Assembly: GCA_050952845.1 (NCBI GenBank)
Contig: JBMNLP010000001.1
Location: 1,178,001-1,242,000 of the forward strand
Source: JAGVSV01 sp050952845
GTDB taxonomy: Bacteria; Bacillota; Clostridia; Christensenellales; Aristaeellaceae
DNA length: 64,000 bases
Direction: 5' to 3'
Part shown: positions 1 to 7,874 of the stretch, in pieces
Numbering within the stretch: position 1 is the first letter of the stretch
Layout of the letters: each line of letters begins with the position of its first letter
The notes under the pieces: model-generated
What the model was told of the DNA's origin: nothing
The model's input: only the letters and a program-made list of their open reading frames with translations
Database searches by the model: none
Made by a program: the position numbers and the translations under genes

Positions 1-409
1 AGTAATAATAGAAGGCAGTCGACAGAGCCAGAAGGGGCAGCAGAAAAGGCAGCGCGCGCAGCATGCGCAGCGCCGATGCAGCAAGCCACCTGCCATAGCC
101 GGCCAAAGACGACATGCTGCCTGACGGCTCTGCCCCCGACAAGCGGGACAGCATGCCACGGGAAGCATAGCGGAAAGGCATTACAAGCAACAGATATAAC
201 AACACGCATAGCATTAGACCATATGCAGTAGCATGTTTCTCGGGAAAAAGAGGAAGGCTGTAGCCGGCAGCGGCATACAGAAAAGGCGCCAGCGCCAGCG
301 CACGCAGCAGCAGCTGAAAGCACAGCATCAGCAGCAGGCGCGGAAAATGCCTGGCCACCGTGCGCATAGCAACGGCATGTGCTGGTCTGTTGGGGGATGT
401 CATCTGCAT
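1..409 (-). CDS. Integral membrane protein, 3' end beyond window
   Basis: The reverse strand is open from an ATG at 409 to the window edge (136 codons seen). The start has a strong AAGGGAGG ribosome site four bases upstream. The visible part has a short polar N-terminus followed by at least three hydrophobic segments (about residues 24-48, 62-78 and 113-135) separated by Arg-rich loops, so a polytopic membrane protein. I do not recognise a family. It follows uvrA by 57 bases on the same strand but has its own good promoter, so it need not depend on uvrA transcription. The gene is incomplete here, so its length and function cannot be judged. Confidence 0.72.
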   Translation of the reverse strand, partial: MQMTSPNRPAHAVAMRTVARHFPRLLLMLCFQLLLRALALAPFLYAAAGYSLPLFPEKHATAYGLMLCVLLYLLLVMPFRYASRGMLSRLSGAEPSGSMSSLAGYGRWLAASALRMLRALPFLLPLLALSTAFYYY

Positions 410-440
410 GGTGCCTCCCTTGATATCAATCGCAATCCGA

Positions 441-469
441 ATTATACGCCATGGCATGGGAATTATCAA
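441..469 (-). promoter_or_regulatory. Promoter for the membrane protein gene
   Basis: Reverse strand: TTGATA (464-469), 17-base spacer, TATAAT (441-446). The -35 box overlaps the uvrA stop codon. The -10 lies about 30 bases upstream of the ATG at 409. Confidence 0.6.
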
Positions 470-3348
470 ATGGCATGCTTTTCGATACTTTTCAGTGATT
501 TGCCGAGTGATTTGCCGATGCCATGCTTTTTTAAATAAGCGCCTGTGTAGCTTGCCTCTGCTGCGGCGACTTCCTCCGGCGTACCTGCCGCGACAACCTG
601 GCCGCCACGGTCGCCTCCTTCCGGTCCCAGGTCGATGATGTAGTCGGCTGTTTTCAGCACGTCCAAGTTATGCTCGATCACCAGCACGCTGTTGCCTGCG
701 TCAGTCAGCCGTTGTAATACCTTGACCAGGCGGGATACGTCGTCGATGTGCAGCCCGGTGGTCGGCTCATCCAGCAGGATCAGCGTTTTGCCTGTGGCTT
801 TGCGGCTGAGCTCAGTCGCCAGCTTGACGCGCTGCGCCTCTCCGCCTGACAATGTCGTGCTGGGCTGCCCCAGTTGAATATAGCCCAATCCCACATCGGA
901 CAGCGTTTTCAGCTTGGTCCGAATGCCGGTATGGTGTTCAAAGAAAACGGCTGCCTCATCCACCGTCATGTTCAGCACATCGCTGATGTTTTTTCCGCGA
1001 TATCTAACCTCTAAGGTCTCCCTGTTGTAGCGCTTGCCGTTGCATACCTCGCAAGGGACATACAGGTCAGCCATGAAGTGCATCTCGATTTTCAACAGCC
1101 CGTCGCCTGTGCAAGCCTCGCACCTGCCGCCGCGCACGTTGAATGAAAACCTGCTCTCATTGTAGCCGCGCATTTTCGCGTCGTTGGTCTGCGCGAATAC
1201 TTTCCGCACCAGGTCAAACAAGCCGGTATAGGTGGCGGGGTTGCTGCGCGGCGTGCGACCGATGGGGGATTGATCGATGTTGATGATTTTATCCAGCTGC
1301 TCGAGGCCTTCTATGGCGTCATGCCGGCCGGGCCTGGTTTTGGCGCGGTTCAGGTCGCGCGCGAGCGCCCGGTATACAATGGCATTGACCAGGCTGCTCT
1401 TGCCGCTGCCCGATACGCCGCTGACGCAGCATAGCGTGCCCAGCGGGATGGATACGTCGATGTCCTTGAGGTTGTTTTCCTTTGCGCCGCGGACGGTGAG
1501 CCAACCGGAGGGCTTGCGCCGCTTTTTGGGCAGTGGGATGCTCTTCTGTCCATTCAGGTATTGTCCCGTGATGGAGTCGGGCGTGCCGGCAATGTCTGCG
1601 ACGCTGCCCTGAGCCACCACGTAGCCGCCACGTTCGCCCGCACCGGGGCCAATGTCCACGATTAAATCCGCTGCGCGCAGGGTTTCTTCGTCATGCTCTA
1701 CGACAATCAGCGTGTTGCCCAGATCTCTGAGCTGTTTCAGCGTGTCTAACAGCCTGGCGTTATCGCGCTGATGCAGCCCGATGGACGGTTCATCCAGGAT
1801 ATACAGCACGCCTACCAGGCCGGAGCCGATCTGGGTAGCCAGGCGGATTCTCTGGCCTTCGCCGCCCGACAGCGTTGATGCCGCGCGCGACAGCGACAGG
1901 TAGTCCAGCCCCACATTGCACAGGAAGGATATCCGGGCGTCGATTTCCTTCAGTATCTGGCTGGCAATGATGCGATGTGTGTCCGACAGCGTCAGCGACG
2001 AGAGAAACTCCCTGCAACGGACGATGTTCATGCTGCTCAGGTCGGCGATGTTGATGCCGCCCATCGTTACGGCAAGCGCCTCGCGCTTGAGCCGCTTGCC
2101 CCGGCAGGCCGGGCAGATTTCATCCTGCATGTACGCCTCGTACATAGCCTTGGCGGATTCGCTGGTCGTCTCCCTGTAGCGGCGCGTCAGCGATGGGATG
2201 ATGCCTTCATACGCCACCTTGTAGATGCCCTTGCCGTCTGAGGATACGAATTGAACCGGTACTTTGATGCCGCCCGATCCATACAGCAGGATGCGGATCA
2301 CCTTGTCAGGCAGCTCTGCAATTGGAGTATCCATGCTGAAATGATAGTGTTCGCTCAGCCCTCTGAAGATCATGTGCGACGTGCTGCGTTCATCGCCGCT
2401 GCTGTTCCAGCCCATGGCGGATACAGCGCCCTGGTTGAGAGACTTGCTTTTATCGGGGAAGATCATATCGGGGCTGATGGTTTTCAGATAGCCCAGGCCG
2501 GCACAGTCCGGGCAGGCGCCATAGGGGTTGTTGAACGAAAACATGCGCGGCGTTAGCTCTTCGATGCTGATGCCACAGTCGGGGCAGGCAAAGTTTTGTG
2601 AGTACATCGTCAACTCGCCATCAGGCATGACCTGGGTAGCCATCAGCCCTCCCGACTGGCGCAGTGCTGTTTCGATGGAGTCGCTGAGCCGCTGCTCCAG
2701 GTCGGGCCTGATGACAATGCGGTCTACCACGATGTCGATTTCATGCTTTTTATTGCGGTCCAGCGCAGGCACGTCGTCGATGTCATATTGCTGCCCGTCG
2801 ACGCGCACGCGCACAAACCCGCTTTTCCGGGCATCCTCAAACAGCTTGACGTGCTCTCCCTTGCGCGCGCGCACGACAGGTGAAAGGATCTGCAGTCGGG
2901 TACCCTCGGGCAGTGCCATGACTGCATCCACCATCTGGTCAACAGTTTGCTGGCTGATTTCCATGCCGCAGTCGGGGCAGTGGGGGATGCCGATGCGCGC
3001 GTACAGCAGTCGCAGGTAGTCGTGGATTTCAGTGACCGTGCCAACTGTGGAACGCGGGTTATGTCCCGTACTTTTCTGATCAATGGATACGGTGGGGGAC
3101 AGGCCCTCGATGCTGTCAACATCGGGCTTGTCCATCTGACCTAAAAACTGACGGGCATAGGACGACATGCTTTCGATGTAGCGGCGCTGTCCCTCTGCAT
3201 ATATAGTGTCAAAGGCCAGGGAGGACTTGCCCGATCCCGATAGACCTGTAAATACAATGAGCTGGTTGCGCGGGAGGGTCAGGTTAATGTTCTTCAGGTT
3301 GTGCTCCCGCGCGCCCCTGATGACGATGGATGGATGCTTTTCCTGCAT
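466..3348 (-). CDS. uvrA: UvrABC excinuclease subunit A
   Basis: DNA damage recognition ATPase of nucleotide excision repair, acting in the cytoplasm as a dimer with UvrB. The 960-residue length is normal. Visible in order: first Walker A (GLSGSGKSSLAF, near residue 35), zinc-finger cysteine pairs (CPDCG, CPACRGKR, CEACTGDG, CEVCNGKRY), first ABC signature (LSGGEGQRIRLA, near 490), second Walker A (GVSGSGKSSLVN, near 640), second signature (LSGGEAQRVKLA) and Walker B (LILLDEPTTGLH). The ATG at 3348 has an ACAGGAG ribosome site. The C-terminus ends in a Lys/Ser tail that contains a 12-bp tandem duplication (see findings). The gene stands without uvrB beside it. A palindrome at the predicted transcription start suggests damage-related regulation. 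Confidence 0.97.
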   Translation of the reverse strand: MQEKHPSIVIRGAREHNLKNINLTLPRNQLIVFTGLSGSGKSSLAFDTIYAEGQRRYIESMSSYARQFLGQMDKPDVDSIEGLSPTVSIDQKSTGHNPRSTVGTVTEIHDYLRLLYARIGIPHCPDCGMEISQQTVDQMVDAVMALPEGTRLQILSPVVRARKGEHVKLFEDARKSGFVRVRVDGQQYDIDDVPALDRNKKHEIDIVVDRIVIRPDLEQRLSDSIETALRQSGGLMATQVMPDGELTMYSQNFACPDCGISIEELTPRMFSFNNPYGACPDCAGLGYLKTISPDMIFPDKSKSLNQGAVSAMGWNSSGDERSTSHMIFRGLSEHYHFSMDTPIAELPDKVIRILLYGSGGIKVPVQFVSSDGKGIYKVAYEGIIPSLTRRYRETTSESAKAMYEAYMQDEICPACRGKRLKREALAVTMGGINIADLSSMNIVRCREFLSSLTLSDTHRIIASQILKEIDARISFLCNVGLDYLSLSRAASTLSGGEGQRIRLATQIGSGLVGVLYILDEPSIGLHQRDNARLLDTLKQLRDLGNTLIVVEHDEETLRAADLIVDIGPGAGERGGYVVAQGSVADIAGTPDSITGQYLNGQKSIPLPKKRRKPSGWLTVRGAKENNLKDIDVSIPLGTLCCVSGVSGSGKSSLVNAIVYRALARDLNRAKTRPGRHDAIEGLEQLDKIINIDQSPIGRTPRSNPATYTGLFDLVRKVFAQTNDAKMRGYNESRFSFNVRGGRCEACTGDGLLKIEMHFMADLYVPCEVCNGKRYNRETLEVRYRGKNISDVLNMTVDEAAVFFEHHTGIRTKLKTLSDVGLGYIQLGQPSTTLSGGEAQRVKLATELSRKATGKTLILLDEPTTGLHIDDVSRLVKVLQRLTDAGNSVLVIEHNLDVLKTADYIIDLGPEGGDRGGQVVAAGTPEEVAAAEASYTGAYLKKHGIGKSLGKSLKSIEKHAI

Positions 3349-3407
3349 GACAACTCCTGTTCAAGCCCGGCTGGCTTCAGCGCATGGCGTAAAATGACGC
3401 CCCAAAA

Positions 3408-3427
3408 CTGCGGACATCTGTCCGCAG
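3408..3427. promoter_or_regulatory. Perfect palindrome at the uvrA transcription start
   Basis: CTGCGGAC-ATCT-GTCCGCAG: two perfect 8-bp arms around 4 bases, immediately downstream of the uvrA -10 box. It could be an operator (its core GGAC-N4-GTCC resembles the LexA box GAAC-N4-GTTC found at dinB) or a 5'-end mRNA hairpin. A short T run follows in the transcript, but it is too weak to call a terminator. Confidence 0.55.
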
Positions 3428-3434
3428 CCTGTCC

Positions 3435-3463
3435 ATGTTAGCACATCAGTTCCCGTGTTTCAA
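3435..3463 (-). promoter_or_regulatory. uvrA promoter
   Basis: Reverse strand TTGAAA (3458-3463), 17-base spacer, TAACAT (3435-3440). The predicted start lies near 3428, at the edge of the palindrome 3408-3427, leaving a leader of about 80 bases before the ATG. Confidence 0.55.
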
Positions 3464-3508
3464 TATGAATGCTTGTGTGAAAAAAGGTGAAAAACGTTGC
3501 AAAGCAAA

Positions 3509-3532
3509 GGCGGGAGCGTCAGATCTCCCGCC
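3509..3532 (-). terminator. Hairpin downstream of the GH43-like gene
   Basis: 8-bp perfect stem GGCGGGAG/CTCCCGCC with an 8-base loop, about 20 bases beyond the stop at 3553. The following bases on the reverse strand are T-rich (TTTGCTTTG) but not a clean T tract, so termination efficiency is uncertain. Confidence 0.5.
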
Positions 3533-3552
3533 CTTGGCCGACTGTGCATCAA

Positions 3553-4497
3553 CTAATTCTGTGGCCACTGATAACAGCTGATCCTTCGGTATTCCTCATC
3601 GCTGATTGGTAGAATTGTGCCATGCTTAAAGCCATAGGGAAACTGGAACTCTTCGTCTGATCGGACAAATCGACCGCTTTCGAGATGATCAGCTATAAAT
3701 GGTACATAGCCCTGTCCCGCGCCAGGCACACCATAATAATCGAGAAACAGACACCAACGCCCATCCTCAAGCTGTACAGCGGTTGGTGCTTCATATACAC
3801 CTTCTTCCAGCTTATTCATTTCCTTATCAAATTCCGGCATACGCTCATAGGGGCCGGTTACATCGTTGGAACGCAGCAATATAACGTGGCCTGGATTGCG
3901 CTCGTGCTTAACAAACATATAGAAAACACCGTTTTCCTCATAGATTGCGGAGTCAATGACGCCGTGTTTTTCCTCCCGATACAAAAGCTTCGGATCAGTA
4001 AAAGCTCGAAAATCTTTTGTACGGGCATAGTAGATCCCCTTACAGCCAAACCCATTGCTGGCATGTGACGATGACCAGTGCAACACATAGTCGTTTTGTT
4101 TTGGGTCATGAATGATATCAGGTGCCCAGAGGCAGCCGAAATGTTCGTTGCCCAGCTGTATTAACTTCTGTTCCGTCCAATCTGTTAAATTGTCAGATTC
4201 CCAATGAGCCAAGCATTTGCTGCCCATGCGAGAAACATTTTCCCAACTTTTCTGATACTTGCCTCGCATACCATAAGCAAGGCTTAAATCGGTTGCAAAT
4301 ATATGGAATCGCCCATCGAAACGACTGCGCACGATCGTATGATCCCGTACTCCCTTGTCGCCATAATAGGCCCATAATACAGGCTGTCCATTGTTGACCG
4401 ATTCCCAATGGAAGCCGTCACGGCTGAGACCGAAATAAACCTGCTCGCCGTCGGGCATGGTTTTTTCTTTAAAGTGTACAAACAGATATGCAGACAT
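3553..4497 (-). CDS. Glycoside hydrolase, GH43-like beta-propeller
   Basis: A 314-residue protein without signal peptide, built from repeated blade motifs typical of five-bladed glycosidases that act on arabinan, xylan or related side chains. Diagnostic stretches are DHTIVRSRFDGRFHIFATD (near residue 52), WAPDIIHD (near 120), DSAIYEENGVFYMF (near 180) and EGVYEAPTAV (near 228), the last resembling the acid-glutamate strand of GH43. Substrate cannot be read from sequence, and lack of a secretion signal suggests cytoplasmic action on imported oligosaccharides. The ATG at 4497 has GGAGG nine bases upstream. A 15-bp palindrome at 4584-4598 may control it. A GH117/GH130-like propeller is an alternative family. 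Confidence 0.75.
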   Translation of the reverse strand: MSAYLFVHFKEKTMPDGEQVYFGLSRDGFHWESVNNGQPVLWAYYGDKGVRDHTIVRSRFDGRFHIFATDLSLAYGMRGKYQKSWENVSRMGSKCLAHWESDNLTDWTEQKLIQLGNEHFGCLWAPDIIHDPKQNDYVLHWSSSHASNGFGCKGIYYARTKDFRAFTDPKLLYREEKHGVIDSAIYEENGVFYMFVKHERNPGHVILLRSNDVTGPYERMPEFDKEMNKLEEGVYEAPTAVQLEDGRWCLFLDYYGVPGAGQGYVPFIADHLESGRFVRSDEEFQFPYGFKHGTILPISDEEYRRISCYQWPQN

Positions 4498-4583
4498 ACA
4501 TCACGTTCCTCCTTTGATGGTGAACTTTGGTTATAGATACTTACTGCTTTAATCCTTTCAACAGCGCGTTCAGTGAATTATTC

Positions 4584-4598
4584 TGACACGCTGTGTCA
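4584..4598. promoter_or_regulatory. Palindrome upstream of the GH43-like gene, putative operator
   Basis: TGACAC-GCT-GTGTCA, perfect 6-3-6 inverted repeat, 87 bases upstream of the glycosidase start. Size and symmetry fit a dimeric sugar-responsive repressor (GntR or LacI type), but no regulator gene is adjacent. Confidence 0.4.
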
Positions 4599-4679
4599 TT
4601 TGTGCATTCATAGTATCATGGCGATTGTTGCCAGTCAATCAAACGTTACAATTTGCAGCCTGCAGGCGCCTGCATCAAA

Positions 4680-4754
4680 GAACAACCGTAGTGCCTCATG
4701 TCAAGATGAGCGCGGAAATAACTCGCACATCATCGCGTCCTATGGTATAATCCC
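4680..4754. repeat. Left copy of 75-bp direct repeat (target duplication)
   Basis: Identical base for base to 6839-6913. It begins GAACAACCGTAG and ends GGTATAATCCC. The two copies bracket the insertion sequence exactly, so they are best read as one original intergenic sequence duplicated on insertion. The end can be placed within two or three bases only (73-75 bp). This copy carries a plus-strand extended -10 (TGGTATAAT) that now points into the element, antisense to the transposase. Confidence 0.9.
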
Positions 4755-6838
4755 GAGTTTGACAGTTGGAGAAAAGAAAAACCCTGAAAAGCGTTGTACA
4801 GCAAGGCTTTTTGGGGTTCGCTTCATAAAAAAAGTGTTGTATGGGATCATCATTTCAGAAATTTTCTTATCAGCTGATTCAGTTCCTTAGGCCTGTAATG
4901 CATGCGGTCAAGAACTAAACCGGTGAGGGCTGTTAGCGCGTCAAGTGTTTTACTCCCTTCGTACAATGCCATATACTGAACATCATGGATGTTGACAACG
5001 TTCATATTCTTGAGTGTAGCAATCAGATGGTCAGTGGTAACATGGGTCCCATTGTCATCAAGCTGGCATTCAAGCAGACGATATACCAACAGAGCTGTAT
5101 AGCAGATCAGGAAATGAGCCTTGATGCGCTCCGGATTACGGTGATTGACAGGACGTCCGGAAAAGTTAGTCTTCATAATACGGAAGCAGTCTTCAATCCT
5201 GTATCTTTCTTTGGAAACAGCCAGGATATCGGCAGCCTTGTCTTCAAGGTTGGTAGCAACAGCATAGAAGCCGTCATACTTAGCCTCTTCAGCGACTTTT
5301 TCTTCGTCAATAACATAAGAGATATCCGCTTTTTCACCGGTCGATGTCGTCACAACGCGTTTCATGAAACGTCTTACATCATGGGGCCCTTTCCGAATCT
5401 CTTCCGGGTCTTTTGAGCGTACAAGCGTGCGTGCCCTCTCCAACTGCCGGTCCCGGATATACTGCTGGTACTCTTTCATCTTACGGGAAAAGGTCACAAT
5501 AACACGCTGTTTTAGTTGTCCGGCAGCCTTGACCCTTTTGGTTTTCCCACTCGCGGTTTTTACTTCTTCGTAGAGACCCAGATCGACGGCCCGGTCTGCA
5601 TTGAGTACTTTATACGCAAAATCATTGTACAAACTCAGGTTTGCTTCGTCCTGTCGGTCAAAGCTCTTCATATAATCAAGTGTGACAGGCCGGTCATTTG
5701 AAAGCAGCTTGTAATCGCCGCCCTCAAAGATAGCTTCTTTGAGTATATGACTGAGCTTTTTAATGGACTGGGTCACAATAAACGCTCTTCCACCCATACT
5801 GTTAAACTTGCGGATATTGTAAGAACCCAGACCTGCATCGGCGCAATAGATAAGCTTTGCTCCATTCAGCATATGGACAATCTCCCGTTCCAAAGGAACG
5901 GCTGTCAGTTGTTCGCTGGTATTCCCAGGGTGAAGGCTCATACTAATGGGAATCCCTCTTTGGTCTATGAACAGTCCCATCTCAACAACAGGATTGGGCC
6001 GGTGCTCTTTGCTGACACCATATTGACGCAGGCCTTTCATGATTTCCCCGGTTACAGGATCAACGTAATCATCGTCTTCCTGTTCGGTTTCAAAATAAAA
6101 ATTGGTGCAATCGTAATACATGACGGCCGTGCTGCGGGGGACAATATGGCTGCTTTGTGTGAAGAGCCATTTTAGGTAATCGTCATAGTGCTCTTCCAGT
6201 ATGTCCATAAAACGGATCATGTGCTGGTAAGCGATATCCGGTTTCTCATAATAGGAATCAAGACGATCCCATGTACCGTATTTGGACTGCGGATCCAGAA
6301 TACGGGCATAAGTAAGAAAACGATTGATATCATAGCAATCATAGGTCATTTTCCTGTCCGCGGTGATCTCGGAGAAGAACTGCTTTAGATTCAAGCGATT
6401 CAGAATATACTGTAAAAAGAAATACCCAACATTTTGCTGAGTCGAAGCCGAAACATCCCGATCAGTTTTGCGCACACGTTCATTAAAATCACACTTCATT
6501 TCGAACTGCACTCTGCCGACCCGGAATTCTTCATTCATTTTTTCGATTTCTGCTTTGGCATAGGCCAGCGGGTCACCCGTTATCTTTAACAATTCTGAAT
6601 GCTTACCGATTTTCTTTACGATCCTGGTGGTTGTCTTTTTTCCGTTTCTGATTCCCTGGTGAACATAATACGTCGGATCACTCAGTCTCTTATCGTAATA
6701 CAGCTTCATAAAATCACCCTTTTCCATTATACCAAAAATACAACACATACAACATATAAATACAGAAAAATTGACAAATCTTTTATTGCTACACAAGGCG
6801 TTATGGCGCTTTCATGCTTTATCAAGTGTCAAACTCCC
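4755..6838 (-). mobile_element. IS1634-family insertion sequence, about 2.08 kb
   Basis: Ends carry matching inverted repeats: GAGTTTGACAGTTG on the left (from 4755) and, read on the other strand, GAGTTTGACACTTG on the right, one mismatch in 14. Two extra G bases at the right tip are not matched on the left. The element holds one complete transposase gene on the reverse strand and appears intact. It lies in the intergenic region between the GH43-like gene and the flavoprotein operon. IS1634 and IS1549, the founding members of this group, were described as making unusually long, variable target duplications, which fits the 75-bp repeats. Confidence 0.88.
4850..6709 (-). CDS. IS1634-family DDE transposase
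   Basis: 619 residues when started at 6709. That ATG sits eight bases after AAGGGTGAT. An in-frame ATG further upstream (6726-6728) overlaps a TATAAT box and is unlikely to be used. Candidate catalytic residues are Asp200 (MYYDCTNFYFE), Asp291 (CADAGLGSY) and Glu506 in RYRIEDCFRIMK, the Y-R-E-K signature region of IS4-related enzymes. A glycine-rich N-terminal motif (YYVHQGIRNGKKTTTR) and a helical C-terminus match full-length members. No frameshift or internal stop, so probably functional. TATAAT at 6726-6731 (reverse strand) is the likely -10. Confidence 0.92.
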   Translation of the reverse strand: MKLYYDKRLSDPTYYVHQGIRNGKKTTTRIVKKIGKHSELLKITGDPLAYAKAEIEKMNEEFRVGRVQFEMKCDFNERVRKTDRDVSASTQQNVGYFFLQYILNRLNLKQFFSEITADRKMTYDCYDINRFLTYARILDPQSKYGTWDRLDSYYEKPDIAYQHMIRFMDILEEHYDDYLKWLFTQSSHIVPRSTAVMYYDCTNFYFETEQEDDDYVDPVTGEIMKGLRQYGVSKEHRPNPVVEMGLFIDQRGIPISMSLHPGNTSEQLTAVPLEREIVHMLNGAKLIYCADAGLGSYNIRKFNSMGGRAFIVTQSIKKLSHILKEAIFEGGDYKLLSNDRPVTLDYMKSFDRQDEANLSLYNDFAYKVLNADRAVDLGLYEEVKTASGKTKRVKAAGQLKQRVIVTFSRKMKEYQQYIRDRQLERARTLVRSKDPEEIRKGPHDVRRFMKRVVTTSTGEKADISYVIDEEKVAEEAKYDGFYAVATNLEDKAADILAVSKERYRIEDCFRIMKTNFSGRPVNHRNPERIKAHFLICYTALLVYRLLECQLDDNGTHVTTDHLIATLKNMNVVNIHDVQYMALYEGSKTLDALTALTGLVLDRMHYRPKELNQLIRKFLK

Positions 6839-6913
6839 GAACAACCGTAGTGCCTCATGTCAAGATGAGCGCGGAAATAACTCGCACATCATCGCGTCCT
6901 ATGGTATAATCCC
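6839..6913. repeat. Right copy of 75-bp direct repeat
   Basis: Perfect duplicate of 4680-4754, directly abutting the right end of the insertion sequence. This copy keeps the native promoter in front of the flavoprotein operon, which may explain why the insertion is tolerated. Confidence 0.9.
6902..6910 (+). promoter_or_regulatory. Extended -10 promoter for the trx-like/tdh-kbl operon
   Basis: TGG-TATAAT, an extended -10 at the 3' end of the right repeat. No good -35 is seen 16-18 bases upstream (TCGCAC region). The same TGG-TATAAT pattern recurs at 30726 and 33927, suggesting it is a common promoter form in this genome. It lies about 104 bases before the start of the flavoprotein gene. Confidence 0.5.
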
Positions 6914-7013
6914 ATCAGAAAGGAGCAGCATTCGAATTGTCCGGCACCGGTGTCAGCCGGCAAAGGCAGCTACTCCGCATCAGCAGCGTAACATGCGCTG
7001 CGGGGAGGAACAC

Positions 7014-7874
7014 ATGGTGTACGATCTGATCATCGTTGGCGCTGGTCCAGCGGGATGTTCGGCTGCCCTGACGGCTAAAATGCGCAACTTGTCCGTGATG
7101 ATGCTCTACTGGGGCGAGGGCGCCTTGGAAAAAGCTAAACGCGTCGATAACTACCCTGGCCTGCCTGAGACATCCGGCAGAGACATCGTCACGACGCTCA
7201 GAGACCAGGCTGCCGGGATGGGGGCTGAGGTCCGCCGCCTATTCGTGCAGAAGATCCTGCCCCTGGGGCAGTCCTTTTCGGTGCTGGCAGGCAACGATGT
7301 ATACGAAGGGAAAACCATCCTGCTGGCTTGCGGTACAGCGCGGGTGCAGATGCTGGAGGGGGAGGAAGCGCTGGTAGGGTCCGGCGTCAGCTACTGCGCT
7401 ACCTGCGACGGCATGTTCTTCAAGGGCAAGCAGATGATCGTCATCGCTGGCGGGGATGAGGCGGTAGAGGAGGCGAATTTCCTGGCCGACTTGGGGCATG
7501 TTCAATACTTTTCCATCAAAAAGCATGATATCAGCCCCCTATCGGCTTCCATAGCGGTGTCCGGCGAAAAGCCTGTCGCCATCAGCCGTGAGGCTGGCAA
7601 GCTTGTGCTGACAACCGATGTGGGTAAGCATGAAGCTGACGGTATTTTTATCCTGCGCCCCACCGTAGCCATGACCCAGCTGCTGCCTGAGGTTGAAACA
7701 GAGAATAATTACATCAAAGTGGATCACAACTTCATGACCAATGTACCGGGCGTGTTTGCTGCCGGCGATATGACGGGCTTGCCGCTGCAGGCAGCCAAGG
7801 CAGTGGGGGAGGGGAATGTTGCCGCACTCGCCATCGCGGCGCATATCAGAAAAATGAATGAGGCGGCTGTATGA
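7014..7874 (+). CDS. Thioredoxin-reductase-like flavoprotein, reduced pyridine-nucleotide domain
   Basis: 286 residues from the ATG at 7014, which follows GGGGAGGAA. FAD-binding GAGPAG (residues 9-14), redox disulfide CATC (128-131, then DG) and C-terminal FAAGD (248-252) are canonical for low-molecular-weight thioredoxin reductase. The NADPH-binding half is not: the usual GGGxSA is AGGDEA (145-150) and the HRRxxxR arginine motif is replaced by SIKKHDIS, with about 25-30 residues missing compared with the usual 310-320-residue enzymes. It may use another donor such as ferredoxin (compare the clostridial ferredoxin-dependent FFTR group) or be non-reductive. First gene of a plus-strand operon; overlaps the next gene by four bases. 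Confidence 0.85.
   Translation: MVYDLIIVGAGPAGCSAALTAKMRNLSVMMLYWGEGALEKAKRVDNYPGLPETSGRDIVTTLRDQAAGMGAEVRRLFVQKILPLGQSFSVLAGNDVYEGKTILLACGTARVQMLEGEEALVGSGVSYCATCDGMFFKGKQMIVIAGGDEAVEEANFLADLGHVQYFSIKKHDISPLSASIAVSGEKPVAISREAGKLVLTTDVGKHEADGIFILRPTVAMTQLLPEVETENNYIKVDHNFMTNVPGVFAAGDMTGLPLQAAKAVGEGNVAALAIAAHIRKMNEAAV

Noticed and set aside
4573..4890. 105-codon plus-strand frame across the left repeat
   Set aside because: It crosses the insertion boundary and a duplicated intergenic sequence, so it cannot be an ancestral gene, and it has no ribosome site.
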